Program-made: the position numbers and the translations under genes
Assembly (NCBI GenBank): GCA_029392475.1
Contig: CP113940.1
Coordinates: forward strand, 496,001-560,000
Length of the DNA: 64,000 nucleotides
From: Streptococcaceae bacterium ESL0687
GTDB taxonomy: Bacteria > Bacillota > Bacilli > Lactobacillales > Streptococcaceae
Direction: 5' to 3'
Part shown: positions 19,062 through 28,062 of the stretch, in pieces
How positions within the stretch are numbered: the first letter of the stretch is position 1
Layout: each line of letters opens with the position of its first letter
Notes under the pieces: model-generated
Databases searched by the model: none
Told to the model about the DNA's origin: nothing
Seen by the model: the letters and a program-made list of their open reading frames with translations, nothing else

Positions 19062-19924
19062 TGAAATCAATTATAGTCAGAAATTTGAAACTGTATTTTA
19101 AGGAACCAATGACGATTTTTTTCTCACTTCTAAGTTCCTTAATAGCTTTAATTCTTTACTTTGCTTTTCTAAGAGAAACCTATTTGGATAATTTGAAAAA
19201 TATTCCTGGACGAGAAGGTTTTGCTGATGTTTGGATTTTAGCGGGTCTTCTTGCTGTTACAGGGATTACTGTTTGCTACCAGTCTATGTCACAACTTGTA
19301 ATTGATAGATCGTCTGGCAAGCTTCAATATTTTAGATTGACTGATACTAAAATTTCAGCTATCTACTCGGGTTATTTCCTATCCAGCTTTATTATAGGGA
19401 CAGCCATGCAGTTTTTAGTTTATTTTATCTCGATTGGGATTTTCTATTTAACAGATGGAGTTGAACCAAGGCTTCAAAGTTTACTTCCTTTATCTGGAGC
19501 CGTATTATTAAATAGCCTCTTGTCAGCAGCTTTAAGTCTTGTGATTACTGGGTTTATAAAAAATCGAAATAGTTTAAATGCCCTGGGAACAATTATTGGG
19601 ACTTTATCAGGATTTTTGACAGGTATCTATATTCCTATTGGTAGTCTACCTGAATTAGGACAAAGTGTTATCAGGAGTTTTCCGGGAGCTTATAGTGCAG
19701 CTCTTTTTAGGGAAATACTTTTAAAGGAACAATTAAGAGATAGTTTTAATTCTTTGCCGTCTGTTGTTCAAAACAAGTATCTTGAATTATTTGGCATTGG
19801 TCTAAAAATTAATGGACATCTTACATCTCCACTTGAAAATATTTTAATCATTCTTGCTAGTTCAGTAGTTTTTACTATAATTTCGGTCTTTGTTATTAGA
19901 AAGACTATAAAGAAAGGCTTATAG
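19061..19924 (+). CDS. ABC-2 type exporter, permease subunit
   Basis: 287 aa membrane protein with six predicted membrane segments, the first at about 18-35 and the last at 262-282, with the ABC-2 permease layout. A conserved FLTGIYIPIGSLPE loop precedes the last part. The start ATG overlaps the ATPase stop (TAATG), so the two form a dedicated pair. No clear terminator follows; the next 360 bp are the leader of the helicase gene. Confidence 0.9.
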   Translation: MKSIIVRNLKLYFKEPMTIFFSLLSSLIALILYFAFLRETYLDNLKNIPGREGFADVWILAGLLAVTGITVCYQSMSQLVIDRSSGKLQYFRLTDTKISAIYSGYFLSSFIIGTAMQFLVYFISIGIFYLTDGVEPRLQSLLPLSGAVLLNSLLSAALSLVITGFIKNRNSLNALGTIIGTLSGFLTGIYIPIGSLPELGQSVIRSFPGAYSAALFREILLKEQLRDSFNSLPSVVQNKYLELFGIGLKINGHLTSPLENILIILASSVVFTIISVFVIRKTIKKGL

Positions 19925-20004
19925 AAGAAAGTAGTTAGTCCAGATTGATAATTTTCCATGGAAACGTATTCTGAGTTTTTCTTCTATTATTTAACTATTA
20001 CTTG

Positions 20005-20013
20005 TGGTATACT
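20005..20013 (+). promoter_or_regulatory. Extended -10 promoter of DEAD-box helicase leader
   Basis: TGG-TATACT at 20005-20013; no strong -35. Transcription from about 20020 would give a leader of roughly 265 nt before the helicase ATG. Confidence 0.6.
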
Positions 20014-20075
20014 TGTAAAGTTACCTGATTGAGGTAATTATAACTCGATGGAGTATTTGGATTTAGCGTTTTGGG

Positions 20076-20105
20076 CTTGCTTGCTTAAAATGCAACAAGT
20101 TTTTT
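20076..20105 (+). terminator. Terminator-like hairpin inside helicase leader
   Basis: Eight base pairs with one bulged C, a 7 nt loop, and TTTTTT at 20100-20105, about 60-85 nt after the likely transcription start. Confidence 0.55.
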
Positions 20106-20175
20106 GTAAGAGTAGAATCTACTCAGGAACGATTTTAAAAGAAACGATAATGATACCCAATCTTTCGCAGGTTGG

Positions 20176-20217
20176 ATGTCTGATTATATGCAGGATATGA
20201 AGAACTTCAACTCCTAG
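20176..20217 (+). CDS. Possible 13-codon upstream ORF in helicase leader
   Basis: ATG at 20176 to TAG at 20217 encodes MSDYMQDMKNFNS. Its RBS is weak (CAGG 6 nt upstream). The frame is open for 18 further codons upstream with protein-like composition but no start, so it may instead be the relic of a lost gene. It ends 69 nt before the helicase ATG. Speculative. Confidence 0.25.
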   Translation: MSDYMQDMKNFNS

Positions 20218-20286
20218 CACTTTATGAAAAACTATTATAAAAAACTATAAATAACCGAAAACTCCACATATTTGAATGGAGATTTA

Positions 20287-21855
20287 ATGAAATTTAATGA
20301 ATTAGGATTGTCAGAAGACATTCTATCAGCTATCGAAAAAGCCGGTTTTGAAACACCATCACCAATCCAAGAAGGAACTATCCCTCTAGCAATCGCAGGA
20401 CGCGATGTTATCGGACAAGCTCAAACAGGGACTGGGAAAACAGCAGCTTTTGGTCTTCCAACTCTTGACAGAATTGACGTCAACGGTGGAATCCAAGCGC
20501 TAGTTATTGCCCCAACTCGTGAGCTTGCTGTTCAATCACAGGAAGAACTTTTCCGTTTTGGTCGTGAAAAAGGTGTTAAGGTTCGTTCAGTTTACGGTGG
20601 ATCAAGCATCGAAAAACAAATCAAGGGACTTAAGTCTGGAACTCACATCGTTGTGGGAACTCCAGGACGTCTTCTTGACCTTATCCGCCGTCGTGCCCTT
20701 AAACTTGACCAGGTTAAAGTACTGGTTCTTGATGAGGCAGATGAAATGCTAAACATGGGATTCCTTGAAGATATCGAAGACATCATCAAGGCTGTTCCAA
20801 ACGAACGTCAAACCCTTCTTTTCTCAGCTACAATGCCTGATGCCATCAAACGTATCGGTGTTAAATTCATGAGCAACCCTGAACACATCAAGGTAGCTGC
20901 TAAGGAAATGACTGCTGACAACATCGAGCAGTTCTACATCCGCACAAAAGAATTCGAAAAATTCGATGTCCTTACTCGCCTTCTTGACGTTGAACGTCCT
21001 GAGCTTGCAATCATCTTCGGACGTACTAAACGCCGTGTTGACGAGCTAACTCGTGGACTTAAACTTCTAGGATACCGCGCTGAAGGAATCCACGGAGACC
21101 TTGCCCAACAAAAACGTATGAGCGTTCTTCGTGACTTCAAAAATGACAATCTTGATATCCTGGTTGCAACTGACGTTGCTGCCCGTGGACTTGATATCTC
21201 AGGTGTAACTCACGTTTACAACTACGATATCACTCAAGATCAAGAGTCATACGTTCACCGTATCGGACGTACTGGTCGTGCTGGTAAATCAGGTCAATCA
21301 ATTACTTTCGTTACAAATAACGAAATGGGTTACCTGAAAGCCATCGAAAAACTTACTAAAAAAGAAATGACTGGTATGCGTCCGCCAACAAAAGAAGAAG
21401 CATACAAGGCCAGCCTTTCAGTAGCATTTGATGAAATCAAACGCGACCTTGCTGACGAAAAAGTTGTTTCAGGACTTGGTAAGTTTGATCAAGATGCTGA
21501 AAAACTTCTTGCAGAATACTCTGCAGAAGAACTTGTAGCCCTACTTCTTAAGGCTAAGGTTAAAGATCCTGACAACCAACCTAAGGTTGAGATTGCTGCT
21601 GAAAAACCACTTCCATTTAACAATGGTTCTGGTAAAGGTGGTGGACGTGGTGGAAACCGCGGAAACAACCGTGGCGGTAACCGTCGTGGTGGTTACAAGG
21701 GACGTGGTGATCGTAATGACCGCGACCGTAACCGTAACGACCGCAATAGCGATAACAAGAAAAAAGGTTACTACCAAAACGACAAGAAAAAAGCTCATCC
21801 TAAAGGACAAGAGAAAAAAGCTGGTTTCGTAATGCGTAACCGTGGTGACAAATAA
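20287..21855 (+). CDS. cshA: DEAD-box RNA helicase (CshA/DeaD type)
   Basis: ATP-dependent RNA helicase acting in ribosome assembly and mRNA turnover, usually cold-induced. 522 aa from ATG 20287 (GGAG 5 nt upstream; an in-frame TTG at 20272 has no site). Motifs in order: Q motif with F upstream (PSPIQ), I AQTGTGKT, Ia PTRELA, GG, Ib TPGR, II DEAD, III SAT, IV and V (VATDVAARGLDI), VI HRIGRTGRAG. The C-terminal 80 residues are Arg/Gly/Asn-rich, with RGGNRGNN-type repeats for RNA binding. Codon use is that of a highly expressed gene. The long leader suggests post-transcriptional control. Confidence 0.95.
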   Translation: MKFNELGLSEDILSAIEKAGFETPSPIQEGTIPLAIAGRDVIGQAQTGTGKTAAFGLPTLDRIDVNGGIQALVIAPTRELAVQSQEELFRFGREKGVKVRSVYGGSSIEKQIKGLKSGTHIVVGTPGRLLDLIRRRALKLDQVKVLVLDEADEMLNMGFLEDIEDIIKAVPNERQTLLFSATMPDAIKRIGVKFMSNPEHIKVAAKEMTADNIEQFYIRTKEFEKFDVLTRLLDVERPELAIIFGRTKRRVDELTRGLKLLGYRAEGIHGDLAQQKRMSVLRDFKNDNLDILVATDVAARGLDISGVTHVYNYDITQDQESYVHRIGRTGRAGKSGQSITFVTNNEMGYLKAIEKLTKKEMTGMRPPTKEEAYKASLSVAFDEIKRDLADEKVVSGLGKFDQDAEKLLAEYSAEELVALLLKAKVKDPDNQPKVEIAAEKPLPFNNGSGKGGGRGGNRGNNRGGNRRGGYKGRGDRNDRDRNRNDRNSDNKKKGYYQNDKKKAHPKGQEKKAGFVMRNRGDK

Positions 21856-21861
21856 GAAAAT

Positions 21862-21889
21862 AACTAGTGCCCTAGGGTGCTAGTTTTTT
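21862..21889 (+). terminator. Intrinsic terminator after helicase gene
   Basis: AACTAGTGCCC (21862-21872) pairs with GGGTGCTAGTT (21875-21885) with two G-T wobbles, then a T-run. Confidence 0.85.
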
Positions 21890-21900
21890 ACATGTAGACC

Positions 21901-22005
21901 TTACAAAATTGTAAGTTTATCTAATCGTATACCTGTTATAATAATCTAAGGAACTAACTACTTAAAACCAGAGCTTTTGGCTAATCCCTGTAATTATGGT
22001 AAAAT
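21901..22005 (+). promoter_or_regulatory. Tandem promoters and palindrome upstream of glmU
   Basis: TGT-TATAAT (21934-21942) is one extended -10. TTGGCT (21977-21982), 17 bp, TGG-TAAAAT (-10 at 22000-22005) is a second, fuller promoter. TTACAA-AA-TTGTAA at 21901-21914 is a perfect inverted repeat just upstream of the first promoter and could be an operator. Confidence 0.5.
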
Positions 22006-22027
22006 ATTCACAGAAAATAAATTCTAG

Positions 22028-23419
<1,392 letters not shown>

Positions 23420-23427
23420 GTGTAGGT

Positions 23428-23985
23428 ATGGAGTTTAAAGATTTCGAAGAAAAGACCCTTAAAAGAACTGATATTTTTAAGGGGCACATTATTGATGTTA
23501 AGGTTGATGAGGTAGAATTACCCCAAGGCCTTGGAACTTCTCGCCGTGAACTTGTCTTTCACCCTGGGGGAGTTGCTCTTTTACCAATCACTAAAGATCA
23601 GAAGGTTATCCTTGTTCGTCAGTTTAGAAAGGCCCTTGAAGAGGTAATCTATGAGATTCCTGCAGGAAAACTTGAGGCTGGTGAAAAGAAAGATCTAAAG
23701 GGCGCTGCCCTTCGTGAACTTGAAGAGGAGACAGGTTTTACCTGCCAAGACATCAAATTAATTTCAGCCTTTTATACTGCTCCGGGATTTTGCAATGAAA
23801 AATTGTATCTTTATCTAGCAGATGATTTGATCAAGGTTGAAAACCCTCGCCCTCAAGATGAGGATGAGGTCTTAGAATTAGAATATTTCAGTTTGGAAGA
23901 ATGTAAGGAGCTGATAGCTAATGGGCAAATAGCTGATGCTAAGACAATTATTGCCATCCAATACTGGGAGTTAAATAAAAATTAA
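23428..23985 (+). CDS. nudF: ADP-ribose pyrophosphatase (Nudix hydrolase)
   Basis: Nudix hydrolase that cleaves ADP-ribose to AMP and ribose 5-phosphate. 185 aa. The Nudix box spans GKLEAGEKKDLKGAALRELEEETGF (given here as pieces: GKLEAGE, then RELEEETG), preceded by the ADP-ribose-type tract YEIPAGK and followed by the AFYTAPGFCNEKLYLY region typical of ADPRases. It lies 8 bp after glmU and 17 bp before macP, in one likely transcript. Substrate is inferred from the subfamily motifs. Confidence 0.88.
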   Translation: MEFKDFEEKTLKRTDIFKGHIIDVKVDEVELPQGLGTSRRELVFHPGGVALLPITKDQKVILVRQFRKALEEVIYEIPAGKLEAGEKKDLKGAALRELEEETGFTCQDIKLISAFYTAPGFCNEKLYLYLADDLIKVENPRPQDEDEVLELEYFSLEECKELIANGQIADAKTIIAIQYWELNKN

Positions 23986-24002
23986 TAACAGGGAGGTTAG
24001 TC

Positions 24003-24275
24003 TTGCCTAAGCCCATTTTAACGGATGAGATTATACGAGAATACAAAGATAAGGAAAAACGCCTAGACCATCAGATTAAAGAAGAGATGAAGGATGATAC
24101 TAAGCTTATTAGAAAATACGATAAGCTTGAGCGTGACCTGCAAAAAAAACAGGTTCATAAGAGTCGCAGAATTGAAAATGCAAAAAGAAGTGAAAGAAAT
24201 AAAAATATTAATAAATGGATTCTCATTTTAATTATTTTAATTTCTCTCCTGGCCTTTGCTGTTTTTAAGTTATAA
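24003..24275 (+). CDS. macP: MacP-like cell wall synthase accessory protein
   Basis: 90 aa single-pass membrane protein. The N-terminal cytosolic part begins PKPILTDE and continues as a charged coiled-coil-like stretch, a basic KSRRIENAKRSER motif follows, and a membrane helix ends the protein (about 71-88). In pneumococcus a protein with this start motif, size and gene position (between the nudix gene and mtnN) is MacP, which activates PBP2a when phosphorylated on a threonine; DDTK with Thr33 is the analogous candidate here. The start is TTG at 24003, with GGGAGG 7 nt upstream; the next Met in frame is residue 29. Identification rests on my memory of the family plus context. Confidence 0.72.
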   Translation: MPKPILTDEIIREYKDKEKRLDHQIKEEMKDDTKLIRKYDKLERDLQKKQVHKSRRIENAKRSERNKNINKWILILIILISLLAFAVFKL

Positions 24276-24284
24276 GGAGTAAGA

Positions 24285-24968
24285 ATGAAAATTGGAATAA
24301 TTGCTGCCATGGACGAGGAGCTTCGCCTTCTGACAGAAAATTTGGAATCAAGCCAAAAGGCTATGGTTCACGGAAATGTTTACTATGAAGGTGTTCTTGG
24401 CCGCCATGAGGTGGTCCTTGTAAAATCAGGGATTGGAAAAGTCATGAGTGCCCTTGCTGTTGGAATCTTAGTAGATAGATTCAAGGTTGATGCAATTATC
24501 AATACAGGTTCAGCCGGAGGAATTGGCGGTGACCTCAAGGTCGGAGATTTGGTCATTGGAGATCGTCTTGCCTATAATGATGTCGATGTTACAGCCTTTG
24601 GTTATGCTTACGGGCAAATGGCTGGTCAAGAGCTTTATTATGAATCAAGCAAGTACTTTGTATCCCAGTTGAAAAATGTAACTGAAGATAAGGCTAAAGT
24701 TGGTCTTATTACAAGTGGCGACAGCTTTATTTCAAGTCAGGAAAAGATTAATCAAATTAAGGATCATTTTCCACAAGTTTTAGCAGTTGAAATGGAAGGG
24801 GCAAGTATTGCTCAAGCAGCCCATAATTTAAATAAACCCTTTGTTATCTTAAGGGCCATAAGTGATACTGGAAATGAAGAAGCCAGCATAAGTTTTGATG
24901 AATTTATCATCGAAGCTGGTAAAAAATCGGCCCAAGTTATCCTAGATTTATTAAAAAAGATGAAGTAG
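24285..24968 (+). CDS. mtnN: 5'-methylthioadenosine/S-adenosylhomocysteine nucleosidase
   Basis: Cleaves MTA and SAH to recycle methyl-transfer by-products; it also feeds the LuxS pathway to AI-2. 227 aa. It starts MKIGIIAAMDEELRLL, the family hallmark. NTGSAGGIG and the C-terminal AVEMEGASIAQ (nucleoside and ribose contacts) and ISDTGNE with the catalytic Asp are present. It lies 9 bp after macP and ends in its own terminator. Also called pfs. Confidence 0.96.
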   Translation: MKIGIIAAMDEELRLLTENLESSQKAMVHGNVYYEGVLGRHEVVLVKSGIGKVMSALAVGILVDRFKVDAIINTGSAGGIGGDLKVGDLVIGDRLAYNDVDVTAFGYAYGQMAGQELYYESSKYFVSQLKNVTEDKAKVGLITSGDSFISSQEKINQIKDHFPQVLAVEMEGASIAQAAHNLNKPFVILRAISDTGNEEASISFDEFIIEAGKKSAQVILDLLKKMK

Positions 24969-24990
24969 AGCCAAGGTTCTACTTTTTTTA
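24963..24990 (+). terminator. Intrinsic terminator after mtnN
   Basis: AAGTAGAGCC (24963-24972) pairs with GGTTCTACTT (24975-24984) with one wobble; a T-run follows. The stem overlaps the stop codon. Confidence 0.85.
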
Positions 24991-25002
24991 TTTTAAAAAG
25001 GT

Positions 25003-25032
25003 TATAATAGTAAATGTGAAATTTTAGACATT
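25003..25032 (+). promoter_or_regulatory. Promoter -10 and operator-like repeat upstream of pncB
   Basis: TATAAT at 25003-25008 is a consensus -10, with a weak -35. AATGT (25013-25017) and ACATT (25028-25032) form an inverted repeat over the predicted start of transcription. A niacin-responsive repressor would be a natural reader; that is inference. Confidence 0.4.
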
Positions 25033-25070
25033 CATAAAGAATTTTATGGTAAAGAGAAAAGGAAAGAATT

Positions 25071-26543
25071 ATGTACACATCAAAAAATGATGACGGATTA
25101 GCTCTTCATACAGACCTCTATCAAATCAATATGATGGAGACCTATTTTGAAATGGGGATTTCTGAAAAGAGAGCCGTTTTTGAGGTTTATTTTAGAAAAT
25201 TACCCTTTGAAAATGGTTATGCCGTTTTTGCAGGGCTTGAAAGAATCGTAGATTATTTGAATAATCTTAAATTTACTAAAAAAGATTTGGCCTATCTTGA
25301 AGATTTGGGCTATTCAAGAAAATTCTTGAACTACTTGAGATGTATGAAATTTACCTGTACGGTAAATAGCGCTCGGGAGGGGGATTTAGTTTTTCCAAAT
25401 GAGCCTATTTTTCAGGTTGAAGGTCCCATTGCCCAGTGCCAATTGATTGAGACAGCTATCTTAAATATCATTAACTTCCAAACTTTAGTTGCAACAAAGG
25501 CTGCAAGAATTAGATCAGTTATTGGTGATGACCTTCTTCTTGAATTTGGAACAAGAAGGGCCCAGGAGATGGATGCAGCCCTTTGGGGAGCACGGGCTGC
25601 GGTTATTGGTGGAGCTGATGCGACCAGCAATGTCCGTGCTGGAAAATTATTTGGCATTAAAACAAGTGGCACCCATGCCCATTCCCTGGTACAAGCCTAC
25701 GGCAGTGACTATGAGGCTTTTAAGGCCTATGCCAAAACCCACAAGGATTGCGTTTTTTTAGTTGATACTTTTGATACTTTATCAATTGGGGTACCTGCAG
25801 CTATTAGGGTGGCTCGTGAACTGGGAGATGAGATTAATTTTCTAGGTGTGAGGATAGACTCAGGAGACATGGCCTATCTTTCCAAAGAAGTTCGCAAGCA
25901 GCTTGATGCAGCAGGTTTTGAGCAGGCAAAAATCTATGCTTCAAATGATTTGGATGAAAATACCATCTTAAATTTAAAGATGCAGAATGCAAAAATTGAT
26001 GTTTGGGGAGTTGGAACCAAGCTAATAACAGCCTATGACCAACCGGCCCTTGGAGCAGTTTATAAGCTTGTGGCCTTTGAAGGAGAGGACGGAATTTTAG
26101 AAGACCGGATAAAACTTTCCAACAATGCAGAGAAGGTATCAACTCCTGGTAAGAAGCAGGTTTGGCGAATTACTAGCAATAAAAGGGGTAAATCAGAGGG
26201 TGACTATATAAGTGGTACATCTGAAAAAGTGGCAGAACTGGATGAGATTTATATGTTTCACCCGACTTATACATATATAAATAAAACCCTAGTTGACTTC
26301 AAGGCAGTTCCTCTTTTAGTAGAAATCTTTAGGGATGGTCGCTTGGTTTATGAGCTACCTGATTTAAAGGAAATCAAGGCCTATGCTGAAGAAGAACTTG
26401 GGAAATTATGGGATGAATATAAGAGGCTTTTAAATCCAGCAGATTATCCAGTTGATTTGTCACAAGAAATTTGGGACAGGAAGATGAATTTGATTGAAGA
26501 GGTTAGAGGTCAAGTTCAAAGAAATATAAAGGAGAAAGAATAA
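25071..26543 (+). CDS. pncB: Nicotinate phosphoribosyltransferase
   Basis: Converts nicotinate and PRPP to nicotinate mononucleotide, the first step of niacin salvage to NAD. 490 aa, the length of the larger Gram-positive form. It begins with [15 protein letters not shown], the family signature; the EFGTRRAQ motif and the GTHAHS motif with the phosphorylated-histidine region are visible in the first half. RBS AAGGAAAG. First gene of a tight operon: nadE starts one base after its stop, and nadD directly after nadE. Confidence 0.96.
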   Translation: MYTSKNDDGLALHTDLYQINMMETYFEMGISEKRAVFEVYFRKLPFENGYAVFAGLERIVDYLNNLKFTKKDLAYLEDLGYSRKFLNYLRCMKFTCTVNSAREGDLVFPNEPIFQVEGPIAQCQLIETAILNIINFQTLVATKAARIRSVIGDDLLLEFGTRRAQEMDAALWGARAAVIGGADATSNVRAGKLFGIKTSGTHAHSLVQAYGSDYEAFKAYAKTHKDCVFLVDTFDTLSIGVPAAIRVARELGDEINFLGVRIDSGDMAYLSKEVRKQLDAAGFEQAKIYASNDLDENTILNLKMQNAKIDVWGVGTKLITAYDQPALGAVYKLVAFEGEDGILEDRIKLSNNAEKVSTPGKKQVWRITSNKRGKSEGDYISGTSEKVAELDEIYMFHPTYTYINKTLVDFKAVPLLVEIFRDGRLVYELPDLKEIKAYAEEELGKLWDEYKRLLNPADYPVDLSQEIWDRKMNLIEEVRGQVQRNIKEKE

Positions 26544-26544
26544 G

Positions 26545-27372
26545 ATGACTTTACAGGAAGAAATTATTGAAGAGTTAAAGGTTAAACCAGTTATTGACCC
26601 GGCAGAAGAAGTTAGGAAATCAATTGACTTTTTAAAATCTTATTTAAGGGAACAACCTTTTTTAAAGACCTTAGTTCTCGGAATTTCAGGGGGGCAGGAT
26701 TCGACCCTTTGTGGACGTCTAGCCCAGCTATCCATTGATGAACTTAGGCAGGAAACGGGTGATTCAAGCTATCAGTTTATTGCCATAAGACTTCCTTACG
26801 GCATTCAGGCTGATGAGGCTGACGCCCAAAAATCGCTTAATTTTATCCAACCAGATATTCTTTATACCATTAATATCAAAGATGCAGTTGATGGTCAGGT
26901 AAAGGCTTTGGCTGATGCTGGAATTGAGGTTTCTGATTTTGTTAAAGGAAATATAAAGGCCCGCCAAAGGATGATTAGTCAATATGCGGTTGCTGGTCAG
27001 AAGTCAGGTGCTGTTATTGGAACAGACCATGCTGCTGAAAATATTACAGGATTTTTCACCAAATACGGGGATGGAGGAGCTGATATTTTACCAATTTTCC
27101 GCCTTAATAAAAGACAGGGTAAGGCTCTTTTGAAGTATCTCCAGGCAGATTCTAGTCTTTATGAAAAAGTTCCAACAGCTGACCTTGAAGATAACAAGCC
27201 TGGTCTAGCTGACGAGGTGGCTCTAGGTGTTAGTTATGATCAAATCGACGACTATACTGAAGGGAAGAAGGTATCTCCTGAGGCTCAAAAAATTATTGAA
27301 AATTGGTGGAAAAAAGGACAACACAAGCGCCATCTACCAGTGACAATTTTTGACGATTTCTGGAAGAATTAG
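26545..27372 (+). CDS. nadE: NH3-dependent NAD(+) synthetase
   Basis: Amidates nicotinate adenine dinucleotide to NAD using ATP and ammonia. 275 aa, the ammonia-dependent length without a glutaminase domain. PP-loop motif GISGGQDST at about residue 48. The [14 protein letters not shown] and [12 protein letters not shown] tracts are conserved. RBS AAGGAGAAAG overlaps the pncB end. It is the last step of the pathway, placed between the first (pncB) and middle (nadD) steps. Confidence 0.96.
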   Translation: MTLQEEIIEELKVKPVIDPAEEVRKSIDFLKSYLREQPFLKTLVLGISGGQDSTLCGRLAQLSIDELRQETGDSSYQFIAIRLPYGIQADEADAQKSLNFIQPDILYTINIKDAVDGQVKALADAGIEVSDFVKGNIKARQRMISQYAVAGQKSGAVIGTDHAAENITGFFTKYGDGGADILPIFRLNKRQGKALLKYLQADSSLYEKVPTADLEDNKPGLADEVALGVSYDQIDDYTEGKKVSPEAQKIIENWWKKGQHKRHLPVTIFDDFWKN

Positions 27373-27978
27373 ATGAAAAAAAGAGTTGGAATTTTAGGGG
27401 GAAATTTTAATCCGGTCCACAATGCCCATCTATTTATGGCCGACCAGGTTAAAAATTCTCTTGGTCTAGCAGAGGTATATCTGATGCCTGAAGCTATTCC
27501 GCCTCATGTTGATAAAAAGGAAACCATTGAAGTAGGTCACAGGGTTAAGATGCTGGAACTAGCCCTTGAAAATTATCCCCAGCTGAAGCTTGAACTTGTA
27601 GAAATTGAGCGGGGCGGTGTTTCTTATAGTTATGAGACCATGAAAAATTTACTGAAAATCAATCCTGACGTTGACTATTTCTTTATTATTGGTGAAGATA
27701 TGGTCGATTATTTACCAAAATGGCATAAGATTGATGAACTTATTGAACTGGTTACTTTTGTTGCCGTAAGAAGAAGTTCCCCTAAAAATAATCAAATACC
27801 TTCCAAGGAAAATCCTTATCCAGTAGTTTGGGTTGACTTGCCTTATCTTGATATATCTTCTTCTTATATTAGGGAGAAGATAGGCCAGGGAATCAGACCT
27901 AATTTCATAATTCCTGAAAATGTTCTGAAATATATTGAGAAAAACGAACTTTACAAGAAAAAAGTTCATAAAAAATGA
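27373..27978 (+). CDS. nadD: Nicotinate-nucleotide adenylyltransferase
   Basis: Adenylates nicotinate mononucleotide to deamido-NAD. 201 aa. The nucleotidyltransferase motif GGNFNPVHNAHL (T/HxGH class) is at the N terminus, the IIGEDMVDYLPKW tract in the middle, and ISSSYIREKI near the C terminus. The ATG follows the nadE stop directly. In many streptococci nadD is found with yqeK and yqeH instead, so this grouping with pncB and nadE is notable; a second nadD copy elsewhere cannot be excluded. A basic C-terminal tail (KKKVHKK) ends it. Confidence 0.93.
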   Translation: MKKRVGILGGNFNPVHNAHLFMADQVKNSLGLAEVYLMPEAIPPHVDKKETIEVGHRVKMLELALENYPQLKLELVEIERGGVSYSYETMKNLLKINPDVDYFFIIGEDMVDYLPKWHKIDELIELVTFVAVRRSSPKNNQIPSKENPYPVVWVDLPYLDISSSYIREKIGQGIRPNFIIPENVLKYIEKNELYKKKVHKK

Positions 27979-28008
27979 ATTAAGTCTGTATTTTTTTATA
28001 TAAAAGAG

Positions 28009-28014
28009 TATAAT
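28009..28014 (+). promoter_or_regulatory. Promoter -10 of pepC
   Basis: TATAAT at 28009-28014, weak -35. The leader of about 45 nt has a short repeat TAGGT...ACCTA (28024-28043), then RBS GAAGGAGAG. Confidence 0.5.
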
Positions 28015-28062
28015 TGTAGCCATTAGGTGCTATAGAGGACCTACATTATAGAAGGAGAGTAT

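Larger units (their letters stand above)
20021..20286 (+). promoter_or_regulatory. Long 5' leader of helicase gene with terminator-like hairpin and mini-ORF
   Basis: A hairpin TTACCT-GATTG-AGGTAA stands at 20021-20037. A second, CTTG-C-TTGC / GCAA-CAAG (20076-20099) followed by six T, looks like an intrinsic terminator. Further down are GAGTAG-AAT-CTACTC (20110-20124) and an ATG-to-stop mini-ORF at 20176-20217. Together these suggest attenuation or a thermo- or translation-sensing leader. No known riboswitch is recognised. Confidence 0.5.

Noticed and set aside
21541-21832. Val/Thr-rich ORFs on both strands over the helicase C terminus
   Set aside because: They are frame shadows of the Arg/Gly/Asn-rich tail repeats; no RBS or promoter.
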